DNA from: Candidatus Aminicenantota bacterium
Lineage (GTDB): Bacteria > Acidobacteriota > Aminicenantia > Aminicenantales > Aminicenantaceae
Length of the DNA stretch: 7,073 bases
Assembly: GCA_030670375.1 (NCBI GenBank)
Contig: DAOVBT010000098.1
Location: forward strand, 1-7,073
Direction of reading: 5' to 3'
Shown here: in pieces, positions 1-5,216 of the stretch
Position numbering within the stretch: the stretch's first letter is position 1
Layout of the letters: each line of letters opens with the position of its first letter
The notes under the pieces: generated by a model
Database searches by the model: none
What the model was told of the DNA's origin: nothing
The model's input: only the letters and a program-made list of their open reading frames with translations
Program-made: the position numbers and the translations under genes

Positions 1-1
1 A

Positions 2-166
2 GATCAACAAAAATATCCAGGGCAAAAAATCTATGTTGTTATTATTGAAGACTTTATTTATCTGGTCCCGCATATTATCCAAAAAGAATGTATATTTTTA
101 AGAACAACCATCTCAAGTAGAAAAGCTACAAAGGTTTATAAAAAAGAACAGGGAGGACAAAAATGA
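2..166 (+). CDS. BrnT-like type II toxin, C-terminal part (5' end outside window)
   Basis: An open frame enters from the left edge and ends with TGA at 164-166, giving 54 visible residues. The segments YPGQKIYVVIIEDFIYLVP and SSRKATKVYKK match, from memory, the C-terminal half of small RelE-fold toxins annotated as BrnT-like. In that group a strand pair ending in YLVPF is followed by a basic SRKATK(K)Y tail. Members are usually about 90-100 residues, so roughly the first 40 are missing here. Toxins of this class are thought to be ribosome-independent RNases that slow growth until bound by their antitoxin. The stop overlaps the next gene's start as ATGA, and the toxin-first order is the usual one for brnTA. 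Promoter and operator lie outside the window. The DNA is clearly more AT-rich than the - strand genes. A related DUF4258-type toxin cannot be excluded. Confidence 0.7.
   Translation, partial: DQQKYPGQKIYVVIIEDFIYLVPHIIQKECIFLRTTISSRKATKVYKKEQGGQK
151..156 (+). promoter_or_regulatory. Shine-Dalgarno of the antitoxin gene
   Basis: GGGAGG lies six bases before the ATG at 163, inside the last codons of the toxin. It fixes the antitoxin start and shows that the two genes are translationally coupled. Confidence 0.7.
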
Positions 167-435
167 AATACGATGAAGAAGAAAAAAAAATCATAGATGC
201 TTATGAAAGCGGAAAAATGAAACTTTCTACACCAACGAAAAAAGAGATAGAAAGTATCAAAGCCATGGCCAAAAACACTTTTAAAAAAGACAAACGAATC
301 ACCATAAGACTTTATGACCATGATTATAAAGGGATTCAAAAAAAAGCAATGGAAATGGGTATCCCCTACCAGACTCTCATCTCCGGTATAATTCACCGAT
401 ATATCGAGGGGGAATTAGTATCAAAAAATAGATGA
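163..435 (+). CDS. CopG-type ribbon-helix-helix antitoxin, partner of the upstream toxin
   Basis: This 90-residue protein looks like the CopG antitoxin family that accompanies BrnT-like toxins. Residues 1-40 are charged and probably helical or flexible (acidic start MKYDEEEKK, then lysine-rich); by analogy this end would wrap the toxin. Residues 44-85 read as a ribbon-helix-helix fold: strand RITIRL, a first helix around YKGIQKKAMEMG, the turn IPYQT, and a second helix around LISGIIHRYI. Such dimers bind their own operator, so autoregulation is likely, but the operator is outside the window. The start is supported by GGGAGG six bases upstream and by the ATGA overlap with the toxin stop. The gene ends 12 bp before the stop of the convergent alaX gene. 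Composition is A-rich and low in GC compared with the - strand operon, consistent with transfer as a cassette. Confidence 0.8.
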   Translation: MKYDEEEKKIIDAYESGKMKLSTPTKKEIESIKAMAKNTFKKDKRITIRLYDHDYKGIQKKAMEMGIPYQTLISGIIHRYIEGELVSKNR

Positions 436-447
436 CATCCAAACAGG

Positions 448-1641
448 CTATAGTTTTTGACTTATGTGCTGATAGGCTTCTTGGAGTGCTTGTTCGAGGT
501 TTTCTTTTTTTTTGCCGGAAATCTCGACCAAAGAAGGTCTTCCTCCTCCTTTGCCCTCGATCAGAGGAGAAACGACCGGCACAATCTCTCGCATATCCAA
601 ACCGAGACTCTCAGAACAGGCGAGGAAAACATGTACCCTCTCTCCATTTTTAAGACCAAAAAGCACGACAAATTCCCCTTTCCTAATGGTAAGGAGGGTC
701 AGAAGCCTGATCTCCTCTTGAGATCTATCGGTAAAAATCCGCTTGATGAGCTTTCCCTCGGCCTTTTGCATAATTTCAACAGCCTCATACTGAATGATTT
801 TCTCCTGCAATTTGCGGTTTTTTCTTTTCTGCATTTTGAGATCAGCGGTGAATTTTTCAAAGGTAGCAAGGACTTCCTTGTCATCGACAGTCAGGCTGTT
901 GGACAAAGTTCTCAGATCCCGATGTTTTCGGGCGTAATCCTGCAGCGCTCGAATTCCACAGATGAATTCCAGCCGCACATTGTCTCGGATCCTCTCCCAT
1001 CTTAAAATTTTGATCGTGCCGATCTCACCCGTGCTTCGCGGATGGGTTCCTCCACAGGCAGTGTGATCAAAATCCGACACTTCAACGATCCTTATATCCC
1101 CTTTCTTTTTCGGGGGTCTTCTCAACTGGACGTTGGAAATTTCTTCTTCCCGGCAAAAACTAGTTTTTATCTCCTTGTTTTGGAAAACCAAATCATTTGC
1201 AAGCCTTTCAGCTCGTTCTGCTTCCTCCTCACTCATGTTCCGCATATCCACTTCGAGCGTTGATGTTTCATCCCCCAGATGAAACGAGCGGGTAGCGGCA
1301 TCAAAAAGCTGGACAAAGCACTGGGAAAGGATGTGTTGGCCGGCGTGTTGTTGCATATGATCAAATCGAGTGCTCCAGTCGATTTCACCTTTCACAGCAT
1401 CCGAAGAGACGTCTTTTTCGAGCACATGAATGATCTGGTTATCCTTCTCTAAAACATGGACGACAGGAACCCTGTCAAGAGTTCCTTTATCTGCGGGTTG
1501 TCCTCCACCCTCTGGATAGAAACAGGTCTTATCGAGAACAACGGCTGGATTCCCATCATGAGTAAGGTTTTGGATCACATCGGCTTCAAATTCGACCCGA
1601 TACGGATCATCAAAATACAATCGCTTCGTTTTCTCAACCAT
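448..1641 (-). CDS. alaX: AlaX-type alanyl-tRNA editing protein, long form with DHHA1 domain
   Basis: A free-standing homologue of the alanyl-tRNA synthetase editing half. It would hydrolyse Ser- or Gly-tRNA(Ala) in the cytoplasm to prevent mistranslation. From the ATG at 1641 the protein has 397 residues. In order: an N-terminal beta-barrel with the glycine-rich YPEGGGQPADKG at 42-53; the zinc-site motif HAGQH (H99, H103); the second zinc motif CGGTH (C196, H200); a charged helical, probably coiled-coil stretch at about 257-295; and a C-terminal DHHA1/C-Ala domain with EGKGGGRP at 362-369. All four metal-binding residues are present and the length fits AlaX-L proteins. An in-frame TTG at 1659 would add six residues, but the Shine-Dalgarno AAAGGAGG (1654-1647) lies within those codons, so ATG 1641 is preferred. 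It is the last gene of the run. The C-terminal codons contain an A9 tract (complement of 505-513). Confidence 0.92.
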   Translation of the reverse strand: MVEKTKRLYFDDPYRVEFEADVIQNLTHDGNPAVVLDKTCFYPEGGGQPADKGTLDRVPVVHVLEKDNQIIHVLEKDVSSDAVKGEIDWSTRFDHMQQHAGQHILSQCFVQLFDAATRSFHLGDETSTLEVDMRNMSEEEAERAERLANDLVFQNKEIKTSFCREEEISNVQLRRPPKKKGDIRIVEVSDFDHTACGGTHPRSTGEIGTIKILRWERIRDNVRLEFICGIRALQDYARKHRDLRTLSNSLTVDDKEVLATFEKFTADLKMQKRKNRKLQEKIIQYEAVEIMQKAEGKLIKRIFTDRSQEEIRLLTLLTIRKGEFVVLFGLKNGERVHVFLACSESLGLDMREIVPVVSPLIEGKGGGRPSLVEISGKKKENLEQALQEAYQHISQKL

Positions 1642-1646
1642 CACAT

Positions 1647-1654
1647 CCTCCTTT
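1647..1654 (-). promoter_or_regulatory. strong Shine-Dalgarno deciding the alaX start
   Basis: AAAGGAGG on the - strand lies five bases before ATG 1641. It is nearly a full anti-16S match and argues against the upstream in-frame TTG at 1659. Part of it is paired in the hairpin described at 1651-1679. Confidence 0.8.
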
Positions 1655-1679
1655 CCCAAAATAGAATTTTAGAGGAAAG
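1651..1679 (-). promoter_or_regulatory. leader hairpin overlapping the alaX ribosome binding site
   Basis: On the - strand, CTTTCC (1679-1674) pairs with GGAAAG (1656-1651). A U-G pair (1673/1657) follows, then a two-base bulge (1672-1671), then AAAAT (1670-1666) pairing with ATTTT (1662-1658), closed by a three-base loop (1665-1663). That makes about 12 pairs with an AT-rich top. The 3' arm includes AAAG, the first half of the alaX Shine-Dalgarno. No T-run follows, so it is not an intrinsic terminator. It could limit alaX translation or be an RNA processing site between rnhC and alaX; either role is inference. Confidence 0.5.
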
Positions 1680-1690
1680 ATATATGAAGC

Positions 1691-2365
1691 TTATTTTTTA
1701 TCTTTTGCTAAATTCAAAATACGGGGAGTGAGTTTAAAATGTGTTTTGGCCACCTTGCCCAATACATCCGCGCCATGCTTTTTCATCAGTAGCAATCCCA
1801 CCTCCTCGGATTTTGGAGAGGAACCCTTCGGTATGTCGATTTCGAAATCTTTTGAGAGAAAATACAATCGCCTGAGAAATTCGGCTCGAGCCAGGATCGA
1901 AGCGGCTGCCACAGCCATGTCATCTTCGGCTTTTGGCCTCTGAATCAGCTCGATATTTCTCCCCTTTTTCATCATGGCATTTTCCACAAACAGCCTATCC
2001 CCGAACTGGTCCGTGATCGCTTGTGTGCAGGCGACCTCTTCCAAAATGTTCTCGATAGCCCGGGCATGAGCCCATGCCAAAATGCGATTCAGATTTTTCA
2101 GCTTGCCGTAAAGCTCGTTATATTTTTCTGGGCCGATGGCCACGACAGAATGTTTATATCCCTTTCTGACAAGATCCGCCATTTCCTTGACCCTGTTATC
2201 GGAAAATCTTTTGCTGTCCTTCACCCCCAATTCCTGCAGCACCTTCTGCTGTTCATCCGGAACATAAACTCCTGCCACAACAAGGGGTCCGAAGTAATCC
2301 CCTTTTCCCGATTCATCGGTACCGATATGTCCCTTTTCCGTCGGAAATAGTCCGGTCTGACGCAT
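1691..2365 (-). CDS. rnhC: ribonuclease HIII-like, lacking the N-terminal TBP-like domain
   Basis: A type 2 RNase H that cleaves the RNA strand of RNA-DNA hybrids. The N-terminal GTDESGKGDYFGPLVVAG (15-32) is the RNase HIII signature. Candidate active-site acids are D17 and E18, D119 in ITDQF and E147 in RPKAEDD, the D-E-D-E pattern expected for HIII rather than HII. AVAAASILAR (151-160) and IPKGSSP (178-184) are further family landmarks. At 224 residues it is only the catalytic domain: HIII proteins of Bacillus type carry about 80 more residues at the N-terminus as a TBP-like substrate-binding domain. ATG 2365 is the only usable start, because the frame upstream has no ATG, GTG or TTG before a stop. 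It begins 11 bases after the CoA-transferase stop and the spacer has no Shine-Dalgarno, suggesting coupled or weak translation. RNase HII is the alternative name, but the motifs favour HIII. Confidence 0.85.
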   Translation of the reverse strand: MRQTGLFPTEKGHIGTDESGKGDYFGPLVVAGVYVPDEQQKVLQELGVKDSKRFSDNRVKEMADLVRKGYKHSVVAIGPEKYNELYGKLKNLNRILAWAHARAIENILEEVACTQAITDQFGDRLFVENAMMKKGRNIELIQRPKAEDDMAVAAASILARAEFLRRLYFLSKDFEIDIPKGSSPKSEEVGLLLMKKHGADVLGKVAKTHFKLTPRILNLAKDKK

Positions 2366-2376
2366 GGATCTAGTTA

Positions 2377-3675
2377 CTATGACAGGAGATGCCTGTCTTT
2401 GGCTTCTTTTATCAAATCATCCCTGAACCTAGGATGGGCGATGTCGATGAGCGCCTTTGTCCTTTCCTGGAGGTTTTTTCCATGAAGATAGGCCACCCCG
2501 TATTCCGTCACCAAATATGTAACATCGGCACGGGTGGTCACGACTCCTGATCCCTTTTTAAGAAACGGGACAATCCGCGACATTTCATCACCTTTTGCTG
2601 TGGAAGGCAACGCGATGATGGGTTTTCCTCCTTTTGAGTGAACGGCTCCTCTGATGAAATCCACTTGGCCGCCAAAACCGCTGTAAATATAAGTCCCGAT
2701 CGAGTCGGAACACACCTGCCCTGAGATATCCACCTCGATCGCCGAATTGATGGCGATCATGTTATCGTTCTGAGCGACTTTGAACGGATGATTGGTGTAA
2801 TCGGTGGGGTGTGCCTCAAATATGGGATTGTTATCCACAAAATCATACAGCTTACTCGATCCGAGAATGAACGTCAAAATCACTTTGTAAGGATGGAAGG
2901 TTTTTTTGGCTCCGGTGATGATCCCCGCTTCGATAGCCTCCATCGCACCGTCCGATACCATTTCCGTATGAATCCCCAAATCCTTTCGTCCTTTGAGAGC
3001 AGACAAAACCGCATCCGGGATCCCTCCAATGCCCAATTGGAGGGTGGAGCCATCTTCAATCAAGTCTGCGATGAAATGGCCGATCTTGCGTTCAACCTCG
3101 GTGAATGGCTTTTTCTTCAACTGGGGAAGATCCTCGGAAATCTCGACGATTTTGTTAACACGCGAGACATGAATAAAAGAATCCCCCAATACTCGCGGCA
3201 TTTTCTCGTTAACCTGAGCAACGACAATCTTGGCCATCTCGGCGGCCGCTTTGGAAGCAAGGACCTCAACGCCATAACTCATGAAACCGTGTTCATCGGG
3301 GAGAGAGAGATGAAGCATGGCCACATCGATCGGCATTTGTCTGGAATAAAAAAGATTGGGAATTTGGTGGAGAAAAATCGGGATATAATCAGCCCTTCCC
3401 TCGTTTATGGCTTTTCGATCTGCGGGCCCGACAAACAAAGAATTGTGGCGGAAATGTCCCTCCATTTCCGGTTTTGACAGCGGATCCTCTCCAAGAAGAA
3501 GAACATGAACAAGTTCAACATCGTTCAGGTTGTCCTTTCTCTCAGCCAAAGCATTCAACAGCACATATGGGGTGGCTGCGTTGCCGCTTATGTAAATGCG
3601 GTCGTTGCTCTTGATATCAGAGACCGCTTTTTCAGCTGTTACCAATTTTTTTTTGTAATCATCTACCCAAGACAT
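2377..3675 (-). CDS. acetyl-CoA hydrolase/CoA-transferase family (4-hydroxybutyrate or butyrate:acetyl-CoA CoA-transferase-like)
   Basis: A class I CoA-transferase moving CoA between an acyl-CoA and a carboxylate such as acetate, through a glutamyl-CoA thioester in the cytoplasm. The 432-residue length is standard for this group. Landmarks: N-terminal MSWVDDYKKKL and AVSDIKSNDRIYISG; the glycine-rich oxyanion loop GIGGIPDAV (215-223); the catalytic glutamate in HTEMVSDG, E238, the position known for 4-hydroxybutyrate CoA-transferase; SGFGGQVDF (332-340); VTEYGVAYLHGK (389-400); and IAHPRFRDDL near the C-terminus. The frame is open 42 codons further upstream, but that part overlaps nfnB. ATG 3675 has GAGG five bases before it and matches the usual N-terminus. 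Seven bases separate it from the nfnB stop, so it is coupled to the redox genes. The natural substrate (butyrate, 4-hydroxybutyrate, propionate or another acid) cannot be read from the sequence. Confidence 0.9.
   Translation of the reverse strand: MSWVDDYKKKLVTAEKAVSDIKSNDRIYISGNAATPYVLLNALAERKDNLNDVELVHVLLLGEDPLSKPEMEGHFRHNSLFVGPADRKAINEGRADYIPIFLHQIPNLFYSRQMPIDVAMLHLSLPDEHGFMSYGVEVLASKAAAEMAKIVVAQVNEKMPRVLGDSFIHVSRVNKIVEISEDLPQLKKKPFTEVERKIGHFIADLIEDGSTLQLGIGGIPDAVLSALKGRKDLGIHTEMVSDGAMEAIEAGIITGAKKTFHPYKVILTFILGSSKLYDFVDNNPIFEAHPTDYTNHPFKVAQNDNMIAINSAIEVDISGQVCSDSIGTYIYSGFGGQVDFIRGAVHSKGGKPIIALPSTAKGDEMSRIVPFLKKGSGVVTTRADVTYLVTEYGVAYLHGKNLQERTKALIDIAHPRFRDDLIKEAKDRHLLS
2381..2397 (-). other. 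small hairpin at the CoA-transferase/rnhC junction
   Basis: On the - strand GACAGG (2397-2392) and CCTGTC (2386-2381) form a perfect six-pair stem with a five-base loop. It lies in the last codons of the CoA-transferase and 15 bases before the rnhC start. No T-run follows on the - strand, so it is not an intrinsic terminator for the operon. A role in reinitiation at rnhC, which lacks a Shine-Dalgarno, is possible but unproven. Confidence 0.35.
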
Positions 3676-3680
3676 CTGAT

Positions 3681-3692
3681 CCTCATTTTTTT
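3681..3692 (-). promoter_or_regulatory. overlapping nfnB stop, CoA-transferase Shine-Dalgarno and A7 tract
   Basis: On the - strand seven A residues (3692-3686) run into the nfnB stop TGA (3685-3683), which overlaps GAGG (3684-3681), the ribosome binding site of the CoA-transferase five bases before its ATG. The overlap couples the two genes. The tract has the form A AAA AAA in the nfnB frame. Confidence 0.65.
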
Positions 3693-5191
3693 CTATGGTT
3701 TTGGAGATACTTATCCATCTCATTGGCTGCAATTCTGGCATCTCCCATAGCCAGGATAACAGTCGCTCCTCCGCGAATGATATCGCCACCTGCGTAAACA
3801 CCCTTCATGCTGGTCGCCATGGTGTCCCAATCGACTTCGATGTTTCCCCATCTTCCCACTTTGAGCTTGGGAGTGGTTTGAGGAATCAGCGGGTTAGGGC
3901 TGTTTCCGATCGCGACAACGACCAGGTCTGCCTCCATGATAAATTCCGATCCTTCGATCGGAATGGGCCGGCGCCGTCCTGAGTCATCGGGCTCTCCCAG
4001 TTCCATCTGTATGCATTCCATGGCTTTAACGTGGCCCTTATCGTCTCCGATAAACCGCGTAGGAGTGGTCAGAAAATGGAACTTGATTCCTTCTTCCTCT
4101 GCATGATGCACTTCCTCGGTCCTGGCAGGCATTTCCACCCTCGAGCGGCGGTACACGATGGTCGATTCCTCGGCACCCAGTCGCTTTGCGGTTCGCACCG
4201 AATCCATGGCCACGTTTCCTCCGCCAAGAACGACGGCATTTTTTCCCAAATAAACAGGCGTGTCGTATTCAGGAAATTCAAAGGCTCTCATCAAATTAAC
4301 CCGTGTCAAGTACTCGTTGGCCGAATAAACACCGACCAAATTTTCACCGGGTATCCTCATGAAATTCGGCAATCCGGCACCCGTTCCGACAAAAAAGGCA
4401 TCAAAACCTTCCTTTTTCAATTCTTCAAGGGTGGCCGTCAAGCCCACGACAAAATTCGTTCTCAGTTCCACACCCATCTTCTGCAGATAATCCACCTCGG
4501 CTTCCAGGATTTTTTTCGGAAGCCTGAATTCCGGGATCCCGTACCACAACACACCACCAGGAACATGAAGCGCTTCAAAAATCGTGCACTGGTGTCCTTT
4601 GAGGGCCAAATCTCCGGCAACGGTCAATCCTGCAGGTCCTGACCCGATGATCGCCACTTTTTTTCCTGTAGATGGCGGCAAAGAAGGAATAAACACATCT
4701 CCCTTATTCCTCTCGTAATCGGCTACAAATCGTTCCAAATTTCCGACGGCAACCGGCGTCCCCGTGGCTTTTTTCAGGTTGCAGACCACTTCGCATTGGG
4801 TTTCCTGCGGACAGACCCGTCCACAGATGGCAGGAAGGGCATTGGTCTCTTTGATCTTGCGAACACTTTGATCAAAATCACCTATCTCGATCATTTTGAC
4901 GAACGCCGGGATGTCGATACCCACGGGACAACCCTTCACACATTGCGGATTGGCACAATCCCAACATCTCTTAGCTTCAGCGATGGCAGCCTTGGCATTC
5001 AAACCTCGGTTGACTTCGAAGAAATCCTGGTTCCGTTCGTCCGGATCTCTTTCCGGCATCTTTTGGCGCTTTAACTTCATGCGTTCTTTCATGGGAAATG
5101 ATTTTCGCAGTTCCTTGCGCCAATCCTGGTTAAAACCGGCCCGCAGTCTTTCTTTCAGCTCGGGTGGCAAATCTTTTTTATTCTCGGCCAT
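3683..5191 (-). CDS. nfnB: NfnB, large subunit of electron-bifurcating NADH-dependent ferredoxin:NADP+ oxidoreductase (GltD-like)
   Basis: Iron-sulfur flavoprotein of the glutamate synthase small-subunit family. Paired with NfnA it carries the bifurcating FAD and the NADP(H) site and exchanges electrons with ferredoxin. Residues 70-140 hold the two cluster-binding sets, CWDCANPQCVKGC (C76, C79, C84, C88) and CGRVCPQETQCEVVC (C123, C127, C133, C137). VAIIGSGPAGLTVAG (179-193) binds FAD, VLGGGNVAMD (321-330) with YRRSRVEMPA (347-356) is the NADPH site, and VYAGGDIIRGGATVILAMG (465-483) closes the FAD domain. No large glutamate synthase subunit is nearby and nfnA is next to it, so NfnB is favoured over GltD. 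At 502 residues it is some 30-40 longer than characterised NfnB proteins, owing to a charged N-terminal extension (about 1-55). ATG 5191 is preceded by AGGAAAG, and 25 bases separate it from nfnA. Confidence 0.9.
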   Translation of the reverse strand: MAENKKDLPPELKERLRAGFNQDWRKELRKSFPMKERMKLKRQKMPERDPDERNQDFFEVNRGLNAKAAIAEAKRCWDCANPQCVKGCPVGIDIPAFVKMIEIGDFDQSVRKIKETNALPAICGRVCPQETQCEVVCNLKKATGTPVAVGNLERFVADYERNKGDVFIPSLPPSTGKKVAIIGSGPAGLTVAGDLALKGHQCTIFEALHVPGGVLWYGIPEFRLPKKILEAEVDYLQKMGVELRTNFVVGLTATLEELKKEGFDAFFVGTGAGLPNFMRIPGENLVGVYSANEYLTRVNLMRAFEFPEYDTPVYLGKNAVVLGGGNVAMDSVRTAKRLGAEESTIVYRRSRVEMPARTEEVHHAEEEGIKFHFLTTPTRFIGDDKGHVKAMECIQMELGEPDDSGRRRPIPIEGSEFIMEADLVVVAIGNSPNPLIPQTTPKLKVGRWGNIEVDWDTMATSMKGVYAGGDIIRGGATVILAMGDARIAANEMDKYLQNHRKK

Positions 5192-5216
5192 TGTTCACTC
5201 TTTCCTGTTTTAAGCT

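Noticed and set aside
440..459. Possible bidirectional terminator between antitoxin and alaX (AAAC 441-444 with GTTT 453-456)
   Set aside because: Only four mostly A-T pairs with an eight-base loop; too weak to call an intrinsic terminator.
457..1005. 182-codon open frame on the + strand opposite alaX
   Set aside because: Antisense shadow; low-complexity Phe/Ser-rich translation arising from the Lys/Glu-rich alaX codons.
1641..1646. Start-stop mini-ORF ATGTGA before alaX
   Set aside because: The ATG directly abuts the Shine-Dalgarno with no spacing, so initiation there is unlikely.
1642..1659. TTG at 1659 as the alaX start
   Set aside because: The Shine-Dalgarno AAAGGAGG lies inside those codons, five bases before the ATG at 1641, which gives the expected N-terminus.
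2788..3477. 229-codon open frame on the + strand opposite the CoA-transferase
   Set aside because: Antisense shadow of a well-conserved gene; no family motif is seen.
3676..3801. Longer CoA-transferase starting at 3801 (42 extra residues)
   Set aside because: The extra part overlaps the nfnB C-terminus and has no family similarity; MSWVDDYKKKL at 3675 is the normal N-terminus with a ribosome binding site.
4031..4642. 203-codon open frame on the + strand opposite nfnB
   Set aside because: It lies entirely antisense to a gene with intact cluster and nucleotide-binding motifs, and its translation shows no recognisable domain.
3683..5191. Glutamate synthase small subunit (GltD) instead of NfnB
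   Set aside because: No large glutamate synthase subunit is nearby and the adjacent upstream gene is a clear NfnA-type partner, which fixes the assignment.
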